Source of the DNA: Myxococcales bacterium
GTDB taxonomy: Bacteria > Myxococcota_A > Polyangia > Palsa-1104 > JAEUJZ01
NCBI GenBank assembly: GCA_016794465.1
Contig: JAEUKA010000072.1
Location: forward strand, 1 to 64,000
Length of the DNA: 64,000 nt
Direction: 5' to 3'
Each line of letters begins with the position of its first letter. Within the stretch, counting starts at the first letter, position 1. The notes beneath the pieces were generated by a model. That model saw only the letters and a program-made list of their open reading frames with translations. It ran no database searches and was not told where the DNA came from. Both the position numbers and the translations under genes were made by a program. Positions 24,715-32,942 of this stretch are shown here, in pieces.

Positions 24715-24769
24715 TCGTGGCTAGTTCGTGGCTAGCTCGTGGCTAGCTCGTGGCTAGCTCGTGGCTAGA
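24715..24769. repeat. 11-bp tandem repeat, 5 copies
   Basis: Five consecutive units of TCGTGGCTAGC (first and last with one change) lie between the split lipoprotein gene and cutA. Each unit contains CTAG, giving a TAG stop on both strands. The last copy supplies the stop codon of cutA on the minus strand. The period equals about one helical turn. Confidence 0.95.
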
Positions 24770-25163
24770 TCTCATCGAGCTGACCGTCGCCGTCGGTTCG
24801 CCCCGAGGCAGCACCCGGATCGCACTCTGCCACCACCCAGTCGAGGTACGCTTGATTGACCGAATCGACGGAGAGCCGCACGATCTCGGGGACATCGTAG
24901 GGATGTAGCTCCGTCAGCCGCTGCACCAGCTCGGAATAGCGCGCCGCAGTGGACTTGATCACGCAGACCACTTCGCGGTTGGTGACAATCTCGCCCTGCC
25001 AGCGATACACCGACGACACCTCGCGAACTTGATTGACGCAGGCGCACAGGCGCTCACCGAGCAGCGTCTGGGCAATCTCTCCCCAGTCATTACCCGATGG
25101 GAACGTACAGAGGATGACGACCAGCTCAGCACCACTCGCAACCGGGAGATCTGCTAACGACAT
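24765..25163 (-). CDS. cutA: divalent cation tolerance protein CutA
   Basis: The 132-residue protein matches CutA1: VVILCTFPSGNDWGEIAQTLLGERLCACVNQV, the central YRWQGEIVTNREVVCVIKST, and LHPYDVPEIVRLSVDSVNQAYLDWV. CutA forms trimers of ferredoxin-like subunits and has been linked to copper tolerance. The C-terminal 17 residues (from CDPGAASG) extend beyond the family core. A TATACT -10-like element 6 bases before the ATG suggests a leaderless transcript. Confidence 0.95.
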   Translation of the reverse strand: MSLADLPVASGAELVVILCTFPSGNDWGEIAQTLLGERLCACVNQVREVSSVYRWQGEIVTNREVVCVIKSTAARYSELVQRLTELHPYDVPEIVRLSVDSVNQAYLDWVVAECDPGAASGRTDGDGQLDEI

Positions 25164-25169
25164 GAGCCC

Positions 25170-25175
25170 AGTATA
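25170..25175 (-). promoter_or_regulatory. -10 element of cutA, likely leaderless
   Basis: TATACT on the minus strand lies 6 bases upstream of the cutA ATG. With a usual 6-7 base distance to the start point, transcription would begin at or next to the ATG. No ribosome binding site is present. Confidence 0.45.
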
Positions 25176-25342
25176 AATTCTGACGAGCCCAGATCTCGGA
25201 AGAAGATTCTGGCCACTTTGTTCCGCAGGTCCGCTCGACGAAGGGGTAGCCTGAAGCAGTACAGGGCGAAGTGCCGGGCCCAGCCCATGTCCAAGCGCGT
25301 AGGCAAACTGCGCAAACTATCTCGGCAAAAAGCAAAAATTGG

Positions 25343-25348
25343 TATAAT
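25343..25348 (+). promoter_or_regulatory. -10 element of the thg1-like gene, likely leaderless
   Basis: A consensus TATAAT lies 8 bases before the ATG at 25357. Transcription would start at about 25355. The -35 region has no good TTGACA match. There is no Shine-Dalgarno sequence between, so the message is probably leaderless. Confidence 0.5.
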
Positions 25349-25356
25349 CACAAGCA

Positions 25357-26052
25357 ATGACAACCTCTGTGGTCCCAGAGCAGGTGGCCCCGTATGAGGT
25401 CTTTGCCGACTGTCCTCTGATCAGCGGCACGCCGCTGGTGGCGCATCTCTTGGGGCGGAGATTCGAACAGCGGCTCAATGAACGAACGGATCAGGTCTTC
25501 GACAGCGAGATGCAGAAGGCACTTCTGAAGACGCTGTCACATCTGTGCGCGGTGCTCGGTTGTTCTTTCGGGTATGCCGATCGGACGGATCTTCTGCTGT
25601 TTGCGATTTCGCAAGGCAGTGACGCTCGGCGGCTGCTGGCGCGGATTGCGGGCGAGTCGTCGGCGAAGCTGTCGCTGATGGTGAACGAGGTCTTCACGTT
25701 CGACGTGCGGCTGTTCGAGGTTCCCAGCGTCGAGCTGGCGCGAACTTACTTTCAGTGGCGACGGCAGCGTGCCGAAGAAGCGGCGATTGAGCGCTATCTG
25801 ACGCATGTGCTGGAGCAGGCCAAGACCTCGCCGCAGACGATCCAAGCCATCCTCGGCGGGACCGGCTCGGAGCAGCGGATTGCGATTCTTCGTCAGCACG
25901 GCGTCGAGTACATGGCCCTGCCGGCGTGGCAGCGGCACGGCTCGGCAGTGTACATGTCGCAGGAAGAGGGCAAGCAGCCGCAGCTGGTCATCGATCTGCG
26001 CCTTTCCGACGCTGCTTCCTATCCAGACTATCTCATCCGGCACCTCGTCTAG
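25357..26052 (+). CDS. Thg1-like protein with degenerate active site
   Basis: The 231-residue protein follows the Thg1/TLP (tRNA-His guanylyltransferase-like, 3'-5' polymerase) layout: YEVFADCPL near the start, GRRFEQRLN in place of the DGRxF motif, FGYADRTDLLLF in place of the SDEISFLF palm motif, then FDVRLFEVPSVELARTYFQWRRQRAEEAAIERYL and the C-terminal GVEYMALPAWQRHGSAVYM. Thg1 enzymes use three acidic residues for two metals. Here the DGR Asp is Leu (residue 32) and the Glu of the Asp-Glu pair is Arg (residue 76); only Asp75 remains. Normal nucleotide addition is therefore doubtful. Assignment of the fold rests on motif order. Confidence 0.75.
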   Translation: MTTSVVPEQVAPYEVFADCPLISGTPLVAHLLGRRFEQRLNERTDQVFDSEMQKALLKTLSHLCAVLGCSFGYADRTDLLLFAISQGSDARRLLARIAGESSAKLSLMVNEVFTFDVRLFEVPSVELARTYFQWRRQRAEEAAIERYLTHVLEQAKTSPQTIQAILGGTGSEQRIAILRQHGVEYMALPAWQRHGSAVYMSQEEGKQPQLVIDLRLSDAASYPDYLIRHLV

Positions 26053-26115
26053 TCGCCGGTTCTCCCCGACGAAAAATTTTGCCTGACTCGCCTGCGGTCG
26101 TGGATACTGCCGCGC

Positions 26116-27156
26116 ATGCGCACCCTCGCAACATGGCGACGAATATTGGCTCTGCTGGGCGTGGTCACGGTCGCGCTGGTCGGCAGTGGACAGGCGCTGG
26201 GGTCGAGCAGGCTGCATCGCAAGGCAACAGCGACGGCTCAGACCAAGTCCGGCCACAAGCTGGTCAAGAAAAAACCGGCGCACAAGCGGGGACGTGAGCG
26301 GGCGGTGCCGGTCTACACCCGCAGCGGCTTGCCGAACATCTTGGCGCGGGCGGCAGTGGTGCTGGACCTTGGCTCGGGAGCGCCGCTGTTTGCAAAAAAT
26401 CCCGACGAGGTCCGCCCGATTGCGTCGATCTCGAAGCTCTTGGCGATGTTGGTGGTGCTGGAGCACAAGCTCGATCTCGACGGAGAAACCACCATCACAG
26501 CCGAGGATGCGCGGCGGACGACCCGAGGCGCCAAGTCGCGGCTGATGGTGGGAATGCGGCTCAAAAATCGCGACCTATTGCATGCGGCGCTGATGGCGTC
26601 GGACAATCGGGCGGTGCTGGCGCTGGGCCGGGCGGCGGGGCTGTCTCCAGCGGAGCATGCCGAAAAGATGACCGCCAAAGCCCGCAGCCTGGGCCTACGC
26701 AAGACCGAGTTTCATGATCCAACCGGACTCGACTATGGAAATGTGTCGTCGCCACGCGAGACGATCACGATGCTGCTCGCGGCGCTCAAACACCCGCTGA
26801 TTGCCAAGGCTTGCCGGACCCGCTCGTATGTTGCCCAGGTCCTGGGGCCGAAGCGACGCACCATTGACTACAGCAACACCGATGTCCTGCTGGCGTCGCG
26901 GCATGAGGTGCTGGGCGGCAAGACCGGCTACAACGATCGGGCGGGCTACTGCTTGGTGGTGGCGGCGCGGGTCGCGGACTCGACGGGCAAAAGCCGGGAA
27001 GTGGCGATGGCGTTCCTTGGCGAAGAAGGCAAGCTGAGTCGCTTTGCGGACTTTGGTCGGGCGGCGCAGTGGCTGATTGAAAAGCACCCTGCCGAGACGG
27101 CCAAGGCACCGGCCGAGCCGAAGACCGCCAAGCTGGCGGATAGCAACCGAGGCTAG
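26116..27156 (+). CDS. D-alanyl-D-alanine carboxypeptidase/endopeptidase (peptidase S11)
   Basis: The 346-residue protein has an N-terminal signal (LALLGVVTVALVGSGQALG), a basic Lys/Arg-rich stretch, then a penicillin-binding domain. The three active-site motifs are SISKLLA (SxxK, about residue 105), ASDNRAVLAL (SxN, about residue 160) and LGGKTGYNDRAG (KTG, about residue 265). This is the DacA/PbpG family that trims or cleaves peptidoglycan cross-links in the periplasm. The C-terminal extension is Ala/Pro/Lys-rich. It ends 3 bases before the M28 peptidase start, so the two form an operon. Confidence 0.92.
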   Translation: MRTLATWRRILALLGVVTVALVGSGQALGSSRLHRKATATAQTKSGHKLVKKKPAHKRGRERAVPVYTRSGLPNILARAAVVLDLGSGAPLFAKNPDEVRPIASISKLLAMLVVLEHKLDLDGETTITAEDARRTTRGAKSRLMVGMRLKNRDLLHAALMASDNRAVLALGRAAGLSPAEHAEKMTAKARSLGLRKTEFHDPTGLDYGNVSSPRETITMLLAALKHPLIAKACRTRSYVAQVLGPKRRTIDYSNTDVLLASRHEVLGGKTGYNDRAGYCLVVAARVADSTGKSREVAMAFLGEEGKLSRFADFGRAAQWLIEKHPAETAKAPAEPKTAKLADSNRG

Positions 27157-27159
27157 CGC

Positions 27160-28551
27160 ATGCTCAGACGCGGTCGGCAGCTGCGAGCGGTGGTGCTGGG
27201 TGCGCTGCTGCTGCTTGGGCAGGGGGCGCGTGCGAAGGAGAGTCCGTCGTCGCTGCCGCCGACCATGATGACGGTCACTGCCGCTGAGGAGACTCCGCCG
27301 GGGCTGCGCAAGATCGCCGACCAGCTGATGGCGAGCCTGACCGGCGACAAGCGGCTGTATCCTCGGCTGGTCACGCTGTGCGATACGTTTGGGCCTCGGC
27401 TGTCGGGAAGCGAGAACCTCGAGCGGGCGCTCGACTGGATCTTGGCCGAGCTGCGGCGCGATGGCTTTGACTCGGCGCGGGGCGAGCCGGTGCTGGTGCC
27501 GCGCTGGACTCGTGGGGAGGAGCAGCTGTCCCTGCTGACACCGCAGCCGCAGCGACTTTCCGTGCTCGGTCTGGGCGGTAGTGTCGCGACGCCCGCCGAG
27601 GGAGTGTCCGCGCCGGTGGTGGTCGTGCAGAGCTTTGCGGAGCTGTCGCCCGAGCTGGCCCGTGACAAGATCGTGCTGTTTGCGCCGCCGTTTTCGGGCT
27701 ACGAGTCCGGTGTGCAGCTCCGGCTGCTGGGGGCGCAGAAGGCGGCGCTGGCGGGGGCACGGGCGGCGCTGCTGCGCTCGCTGACGCCGCAGTCGCTGGG
27801 GACGCCGCACACCGGCGTTACGGTCTACCAAGAAGGCGTGGCGCGGATTCCGTTTGCGGCCATCACCACCGAGGATGCCGACCGGCTGCTGCGGCTCCAG
27901 CGCGCCGGGCAAAAGATCGAAGCCAAGCTGCTGCTGCGGAGCCAAGACCTACCGCCCTCGCCGTCGCGCAACATTGTGGTCGAGGTCAGAGGTCGCGAGC
28001 GTCCCGAAGAAGTGGTGGTGTTCGGCTGTCACATCGACTCGTGGGATGTGGGCCAAGGTGCGCACGATGATGCCGGCAGCTGCCTGGCGGCGTGGCATGC
28101 ACTGCTGGCGATTCGCGAACACAAGCCTCGGCGGACGGTGCGACTGGTGATGTGGGTGAACGAAGAAAACGGCAGTGCGGGCGCAAAAGCGTATGCCGCT
28201 GCCCATGGTCACGAAAAGCACGTGCTGGCGCTTGAGGCCGATAGCGGCGTGTTTCGTCCCACCGGCTGGCTCTTTTCCGGTAGCGATGCGGCGCTGGCCA
28301 AGGTCGTGCGAGTGGCCGGGCTGCTCGCGCCGCTGCGGGCGTCGATGGTGGGCGTGCCGGGAGGCGGTGCCGACCTGCGACCCCTGGCCGAGCGAGGCGT
28401 GCCGGTGGTCGGTCTACAGGTCGCCGGTGAGCGCTACTTTGTCTATCACCACTCGGCGGCCGATACCGTCGACAAGGTTGATCCGGTAGAGCTTGGACAA
28501 GTGGCGGCGGCGCTGGCGGTGTTCGTCTACGGTGCTGCCGAGCTGATGTAG
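27160..28551 (+). CDS. M28 family metallopeptidase (carboxypeptidase Q-like)
   Basis: The 463-residue protein has a signal peptide (LRAVVLGALLLLGQGARA). A PA-like insert occupies residues 125-260. The zinc peptidase domain has HIDSWDVGQGAHDDAGS (His and Asp ligands), WVNEENGSAGAKAY (catalytic Glu pair), LALEADSGVFRP (Asp ligand) and YHHSAADTVDKVDP (His ligand). All expected M28 metal and catalytic residues are present. It resembles plasma glutamate carboxypeptidase and probably acts as a secreted amino- or dipeptidase. The gene follows the D,D-peptidase with a 3-base gap. Confidence 0.92.
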   Translation: MLRRGRQLRAVVLGALLLLGQGARAKESPSSLPPTMMTVTAAEETPPGLRKIADQLMASLTGDKRLYPRLVTLCDTFGPRLSGSENLERALDWILAELRRDGFDSARGEPVLVPRWTRGEEQLSLLTPQPQRLSVLGLGGSVATPAEGVSAPVVVVQSFAELSPELARDKIVLFAPPFSGYESGVQLRLLGAQKAALAGARAALLRSLTPQSLGTPHTGVTVYQEGVARIPFAAITTEDADRLLRLQRAGQKIEAKLLLRSQDLPPSPSRNIVVEVRGRERPEEVVVFGCHIDSWDVGQGAHDDAGSCLAAWHALLAIREHKPRRTVRLVMWVNEENGSAGAKAYAAAHGHEKHVLALEADSGVFRPTGWLFSGSDAALAKVVRVAGLLAPLRASMVGVPGGGADLRPLAERGVPVVGLQVAGERYFVYHHSAADTVDKVDPVELGQVAAALAVFVYGAAELM

Positions 28552-28560
28552 CGGGCGTTT

Positions 28561-29409
28561 TTAGTCGACGCGGCGCTCGCTGATGCCAAAGACCTTTTTG
28601 GGTAGCGGCAGCGGTCGGCGTCCCGGCTCGAAGCTGGTGAGCACAAACTCGGCTTTGCCCAGCTCGGTTTCGCCTTCAATGCGCAGCGGAACTCGACCGG
28701 CGTCGTCGCTGACCCACACCATCCCGAAGCGCGGAGGCCGGCCAATTTTCTGACCGCCGTTGGCGATGCGCTCGCCGCGACACTGGATCTTGATGGCCTT
28801 CTGACTGCCCAGCGGTGTCGTCAGCGCTTCGTGAGCCAGGACCTCCATCGTGCCTTGATAAAAAGCCGAGCCGTCGAGCACCACCAAATCCAGCTTGTCA
28901 CCGTCGTGAAGTCGCATCGATCGCAGCAGCAGCAGCGCTGCCAAAGGATCGAGCGGCTCGCTCGGCATCGTCATCCGGGCTTTCACTTCCCCAGTCGGCT
29001 TGGTGATGTGCAGATCGACATTTTTTCCGTCGAGAGTGATGTCCGCCGTGCGAACGCGCCAGCCGCTCTCTTGCAGGTGAATGTGGCGCGGCAGCAGCGT
29101 CGCTCCGTCGAGATCCAAGCGATAATTTTCGTGCAGCCCCGAGATCGCTTTCGCCAGTCCCAGCGCCTCCGCTTCCGCCACGATGTGGATGACGGTGCCG
29201 TCCCCTTGCGGCGTCGGCGGCGAAATGGCCAGCCGAGCACGCCCCGCATCGACGGAGCCGAGGAACCGCAGGCTAAAAGTGTAGGCCTCGCCTTGTCGCT
29301 GTGGATGAACTTTGGGCGCTGGGCCGGCCGCTTGGCTTGCGACCGAACTAAGCGATAGTCCAACAAACAATGCGGCGGCGAGCGTAGGAGAGGCAGCGGT
29401 GTTCATCAT
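28561..29409 (-). CDS. DUF3108 domain secreted protein
   Basis: The 282-residue protein has a signal peptide (LAAALFVGLSLSSVASQAAG). The mature part is a beta-rich domain of DUF3108 type: GEAYTFSLRFLGSVDAGRARL, the ENYRLDLDGATLLPRHIHLQESGWRV region, LDPLAALLLLRSMRLHDGDKL and MVWVSDDAGRVPLRIEGETELGKAEFVL. Such proteins are periplasmic or outer-membrane associated and of unknown function. It is convergent with the M28 peptidase gene, with a 9-base gap. Confidence 0.85.
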   Translation of the reverse strand: MMNTAASPTLAAALFVGLSLSSVASQAAGPAPKVHPQRQGEAYTFSLRFLGSVDAGRARLAISPPTPQGDGTVIHIVAEAEALGLAKAISGLHENYRLDLDGATLLPRHIHLQESGWRVRTADITLDGKNVDLHITKPTGEVKARMTMPSEPLDPLAALLLLRSMRLHDGDKLDLVVLDGSAFYQGTMEVLAHEALTTPLGSQKAIKIQCRGERIANGGQKIGRPPRFGMVWVSDDAGRVPLRIEGETELGKAEFVLTSFEPGRRPLPLPKKVFGISERRVD

Positions 29410-29475
29410 GCTCAGTTCGACGGGTCAAGCGGTCTGCACATTTTGCCGCCGAGAGGCCCGGCCGCAAACCTCACC

Positions 29476-30468
29476 TTAGCGCTTCGCTTTCGTCAAAGCG
29501 ACCCGCCAGACTCCTTGCCGCTTGGCTTTGTGGGCGAGCAGGGTCTTGCTGCGAAATCCAGGTGCTGTGAGCTCGCAGCCGCTGCCACTGGGGATCGTGA
29601 TCTGGCAGGTCGGACTGCAGCCGATCGTCTCGCCGCCGCAGGTGACGGTCGCCAGCGCCTTTTTGGGCGAAATGGCGAGCTTGGCCACCACGGACGGCTT
29701 GCTTGCCACTGCCGGGACCACTGCGGCTGGCTTGTCGGGCGTTCGATGCTCGGGCGCAGCAGTGGGCGACGATGCGGCTCCGAGGCTCGTCCCGGCATCG
29801 CGGCTGCGACTGGCCAGACTTCCCAGATCCTGCAGCGAGACAGGGAGCGCTACGTGTGGCGACAGATCCAGGGCGCTGCCGCCTTGCCCGTCCTTGTTGC
29901 CATCGCTCCGCAGCGCCAGCTGAAGCGTCAGGAGCACCAGCAACGGCAGCCCCAGCAGCGCCACCCAGACCAGCCCTCGCGGCAGTCGAGACGAGGGCGG
30001 AGGCAGCACCACCGCCGCTTGGCTGCTGCCGATGAGGACCTGCTCAATCGCCGTCAGCGCTGTCTCCAGGTCGGTCATCTTCTCGAAGCGGTCGGCGGGT
30101 TTTTTGGCCATACAGCGGGCGATGACCTGCTCGAGCGCTTCGGGAATCTGCGCGTGCGGGCGAACTTTGCGCGGCGGAATCGGCTGCTTGTAGACGTGCT
30201 TGTAGACCACATCGGTAGTGGTCGGACCATCAAAGGGCAGCTGTGAGGTCAGCATCTCATACAGGATGCAGCCGAGCGCGTACTGATCACTGCGCGCGTC
30301 GGTGTCGCGACCTGTCACCTGCTCGGGGGAGATGTACTCCGCTGTACCCACCACCGTGCCGTCCTGCGTCAGCCGCTGCCCCGCATCGAGCTTCGCCAGC
30401 CCAAAGTCAACAATCTTGACCACATCGCGCCGCCCCTCCCGCTCAAGCAAAAAAATGTTATCTGGCTT
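29476..30468 (-). pseudogene. Ser/Thr kinase 1, C-terminal part cut off by cassette 1
   Basis: Starting at the KPDN codons this frame encodes KPDNIFLLEREG, VKIVDFGLAKL (DFG), GTAEYISPEQ (activation segment end), SDQYALGCILYEMLTSQLPF and the remaining Hanks kinase C-lobe, then a Pro-rich linker, a membrane segment (LVWVALLGLPLLVLLTLQLAL) and a periplasmic tail with a Cys-containing PEGA-like end. It lacks the N-lobe and HRD motif, which lie at 31444-31967 beyond the insert. Joining the two through the duplicated AAGCCAGA restores HRDLKPDN and a kinase of about 502 residues. No other lesion is seen. Confidence 0.9.
30461..30468 (-). repeat. direct repeat of cassette 1, distal copy
   Basis: AAGCCAGA on the minus strand (kinase codons AAG CCA GAt) is identical to 31444-31451 at the other boundary of the insert. 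The two copies flank the insert like a target-site duplication, 8 bases exact, with a ninth base differing. Confidence 0.85.
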
Positions 30469-30480
30469 AATATGATATCA

Positions 30481-30490
30481 CGTCGAAAAA
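30481..30490 (+). repeat. subterminal inverted repeat of cassette 1, distal end
   Basis: CGTCGAAAAA faces into the cassette, 12 bases from the junction. It matches the CGTCGRRAA consensus found near all four ends of the two cassettes. Confidence 0.6.
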
Positions 30491-30590
30491 CTCACTGGGA
30501 GTTCCTCATTCCCGTCTGAGCGGTGCGGGGAAGTCAACGTAGTGGCTGGCAGTCTATCGAATTGGCACGGAACGGGTTGCCCTGGTTGAC

Positions 30591-31142
30591 CTAGTCTGCC
30601 GCTTTGGGTGCGCTGAAGGCTTTGCTGAAGTAGCCAGATGGATCGAAACAGCAAACCCGCCGCTTGCCAGACGCAAGCATGTCACAAGCATTGGCAATCC
30701 GCTGCGCACGGGTCTTCGACTGCTTGGCGGAAGCAATCCAATGTATCCAGTCCAGACGGGCGAGGGTGGTTGTATCGTCCCAACCTGCTTGAGCTTCGGC
30801 AGAAGTCGCCAGCGCTTCTTGTAGGTCAGATGGAATCTCAGGTTCAGGTTCCGGCTCCACTGGCACGATCTCAAACGAGGCAATGTCACCAATGTCGGCC
30901 CCTGCGGCTTTCAGCAGCTCCTGATCAACTTGTAACCAATGACTCAATTGGCCATCCGGCTCCAGGGTAGCCCGAAAGCAATGGTCGTTGATGGTGCCCT
31001 CTACAGTGGTTCTTCCTCGCCGAGGAAGCTGTGCACTCGCGTTTTTGGGCAGAATGACAAAAGCCCACGGAGTATCGCTGCCTGATTTCGCCGGACGAAG
31101 CAGTCTTGCTTTGAACTGAGTCTTTTTGTTGTTCTGTGTCAT
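30591..31142 (-). CDS. DUF1905/YdeI (OmdA)-like protein, cassette 1 cargo
   Basis: The 183-residue protein joins two known domains. Residues 8-90 resemble DUF1905 (QFKARLLRPAKSGSDTPWAFVILPK, the TVEGTINDHCFRATLEPDGQ strand pair). Residues 100-165 resemble the YdeI/OmpD-associated family (IPSDLQEALATSAEAQAGWDD, LARLDWIHWIASAKQSKTRAQRI). YdeI relatives are described as bacteriocin-protection or polymyxin-resistance linked, but the mechanism is unknown. The gene lies wholly inside the insert that breaks kinase 1 and reads in the kinase direction. No clear ribosome binding site precedes the ATG. Confidence 0.85.
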   Translation of the reverse strand: MTQNNKKTQFKARLLRPAKSGSDTPWAFVILPKNASAQLPRRGRTTVEGTINDHCFRATLEPDGQLSHWLQVDQELLKAAGADIGDIASFEIVPVEPEPEPEIPSDLQEALATSAEAQAGWDDTTTLARLDWIHWIASAKQSKTRAQRIANACDMLASGKRRVCCFDPSGYFSKAFSAPKAAD

Positions 31143-31443
31143 ACCGAATCAATCCACGAGTGTACATTGATACCCAGTCCGTAGGGGACTACCTTCAACG
31201 TTCATCATCATAGTAATTTTATACATAGGTCCAGCGTAATTTGCTTGAACTCATTTTGCGTTCATTCAGGAGAAGAGCGAAGGAATACACTGGCCATCGT
31301 TTCACGTCCTCTCCCACCTGTCCTCCCACGCCACCCAGTAGCGGTATCTTCGACGACAAACGCAGACTTCCTATGCTTCCCGCGTACTTCCCAGCAACAG
31401 TGGAAGATCTAATTTCTCGACGATAATTTCTTAATCTACCTAC
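31143..31443. other. noncoding leader region of cassette 1
   Basis: About 300 bases between the kinase N-half junction and the DUF1905/YdeI gene. It is lower in GC than the flanking genes, with AT-rich patches near 31200-31240 and 31410-31440. I find no protein gene. It holds the CGTCGAGAAATT subterminal repeat (31411-31422, minus). A promoter for the cargo gene is likely here but cannot be fixed by eye, and a small RNA cannot be excluded. Confidence 0.5.
31413..31422 (-). repeat. subterminal inverted repeat of cassette 1, proximal end
   Basis: CGTCGAGAAA on the minus strand faces into the cassette about 20 bases from the junction with the kinase N-half. The same spacing is seen in cassette 2, where the wider motifs ATTATCGTCGAGAAATT and ATTGTCGTCGGAAATTT correspond. 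Confidence 0.65.
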
Positions 31444-31967
31444 TCTGGCTTCAAATCACGGTGGACGATGCCCTTGTCGTGGACGGCTTGGAGGCCTTTG
31501 GCGATTTGGGCGCCGATTCGACAGACTCGCAGCGGTGGCAGCGGACCGCTGGTGATGGCCTCGGTGAGCGTCTCTCCTTCGAGAAACTCCATGACCAGAT
31601 AGGGATGACCCTCGATCATGCCAAAGTCGGTCAGGTCGACGACGTTGGTGTGGTTGATCATCGACGCGGTCTGGGCTTCTTGGATGAAGCGCTTCCAGGC
31701 CGACTCCTCTTGGGCTTTGCGCAGGACCTTGATGGCGACGGGCTTGCGCAGCGTGACGTGACGAGCGCGATAGACGACGCCCATGCCGCCTTCGCCGAGC
31801 CGACCCTCGACGGTGTAGCGGTTGTCGATGGTGGTACCGATGAGCTTGTCCTCGGCCAGCGTCGCCGGATCAGCCAGCGGGCAGATATGGACCGTGCCGT
31901 TCTTGTAGCTCGCGCCGCAGCGAGTACAAGTCGCGGAGTCGGCGCTATCTGGACTTACCGTGCTCAC
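31440..31967 (-). pseudogene. Ser/Thr kinase 1, N-terminal part with zinc ribbon
   Basis: The frame encodes a zinc ribbon (CTRCGASYKNGTVHICP), then the kinase N-lobe: IGTTIDNRYTVEGRLGEGGMGVVYRA (glycine loop), KPVAIKVLR (VAIK lysine), and HDKGIVHRDLKPE, immediately followed by a stop contributed by the insert. The start is GTG with AGGA 6 bases upstream. It is the 5' part of the kinase whose C-lobe lies at 29476-30468. As it stands it has the catalytic Asp of HRD but no DFG, so it cannot be an active kinase alone. Confidence 0.9.
31444..31451 (-). repeat. direct repeat of cassette 1, proximal copy
   Basis: AAGCCAGA on the minus strand, the K-P-D/E codons of HRDLKPE. It is identical to 30461-30468. 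Recombination or precise excision between the copies would remove 983 bases and restore the kinase frame. Confidence 0.85.
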
Positions 31968-32364
31968 TGTCGTCCTTGCGTTCCGTCAGTCGCTCACGGG
32001 GTGACTGCGTCCGGCGACACCCCGCAGCTGTCGACTGCCAGCCCAGCGCGCTCGGCGTCGCGCGTCTTGGCAGCAGTCGATGGGTAGCGATGGGAACGCC
32101 AGAATAGCTCCATGATACAACAATGAATTTTAGTAATGGACATTTCATTTAACTTGGATTATTCGACCGAGAAAGTACAAAAAGAGCTGTAGTTGTAGAT
32201 GCTTCCGTCTGATTCCCTACAGTGTAGGTGCCGACGAGAGATTGCTATTTATCTTACCAAATTCATCTGATGAGATATCATGAAGGCAGGCATGTATTGC
32301 GCCGTCGTCTGCGCCGGACTCTCGGCAGGCTACGTCCGTCGCGTGCCAGCCGGGGCAAGACACC
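31968..32364. other. divergent intergenic region between the two split kinases
   Basis: The stretch of 397 bases between the starts of kinase 1 (minus) and kinase 2 (plus) is AT-richer than its surroundings, mainly at 32105-32290. Both kinase promoters are expected here. A TATCAT on the minus strand near 32113-32118 is a possible -10 for kinase 1. I see no gene. Confidence 0.45.
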
Positions 32365-32769
32365 ATGATCGGGACGCGACTAGGCCCATATCGGATCGAA
32401 CGCAAGCTTGGGCAAGGCGGCATGGGCGCGGTCTATGAAGCCGTTCACGAGACGATCGAGCGTCGCGTCGCCATCAAGGTCCTGAACCCGGGGCTGTCCC
32501 AGAGTGCCGATGTGTCGGTGCGCTTCATCAACGAGGCGCGCGCGGTCAATCTGGTCAACCATCCGGGGCTGGTGCAAGTCTCGGACTTCGGTCAGCTGCC
32601 CGACGGGACCGCCTACATCGTCATGGAGCTGCTCGAGGGGGAGACGCTGAGCAAGCGCCTGGCGCGGCTTGGTGGGCGGATGCCGCTGCCGGAGATCCTG
32701 CGGATGTGTCGGCAGATCTCGTCGGCGCTTCAGGCTGCCCACATGAAGGGCATCGTCCACCGAGATCTA

Positions 32770-32778
32770 AAACCTGAC
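32770..32778 (+). repeat. direct repeat of cassette 2, proximal copy
   Basis: AAACCTGAC, the K-P-D codons of the catalytic loop, is identical to 33705-33713 at the other junction (9 bases exact). Its sequence differs from the cassette 1 repeat in synonymous positions only, which follows each host gene. Confidence 0.88.
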
Positions 32779-32798
32779 TTTCAGCGGCTGGCGATTGT

Positions 32799-32810
32799 CG
32801 TCGGAAATTT
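32799..32810 (+). repeat. subterminal inverted repeat of cassette 2, proximal end
   Basis: CGTCGGAAATTT faces into the cassette 20 bases from the junction. Its first nine bases pair perfectly with TTTCCGACG at 33685-33693. Confidence 0.65.
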
Positions 32811-32942
32811 GGCGTGAGCGGGGCCGGATGGAAGTGCGCGGGAAGCCGAGCCCGGCGCTGGTTGTCGTCGCGGTGTGGCCACGGTACGCGCGCTGGTTTC
32901 GGCAGGGCTTGAGTCGGGGCGCTTGGCGAGAGAACATGGCGC

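Larger units (their letters stand above)
30469..31443 (-). mobile_element. cargo cassette 1 inserted in Ser/Thr kinase 1 at HRDLKP^DN
   Basis: This 975-bp segment separates the two halves of a kinase gene and is bounded by AAGCCAGA direct repeats. It carries one gene in the kinase orientation, a DUF1905/YdeI-like protein. Between the N-half boundary and that gene is about 300 bp of lower-GC noncoding sequence. Near the two ends lie inward-facing CGTCGAGAAATT (31422-31411) and CGTCGAAAAACT (30481-30492), 20-21 and 12 bases from the junctions. No transposase, integrase, attC-like site or intron structure is recognisable. It is the counterpart of 32779-33704. Confidence 0.8.
32365..32817 (+). 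pseudogene. Ser/Thr kinase 2, N-terminal part cut off by cassette 2
   Basis: The frame encodes the kinase N-lobe from its first residues: MIGTRLGPYRIERKLGQGGMGAVYEAV (glycine loop), RRVAIKVLNP (VAIK lysine), AYIVMELLEGETL (hinge) and MKGIVHRDLKPD. From 32779 it continues 12 codons into inserted sequence and stops. The remaining lobe starts at 33705. There is no zinc ribbon, so this kinase is a different paralogue from kinase 1. Joining at the duplicated AAACCTGAC gives HRDLKPDNVML and a protein of about 489 residues. Confidence 0.9.
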
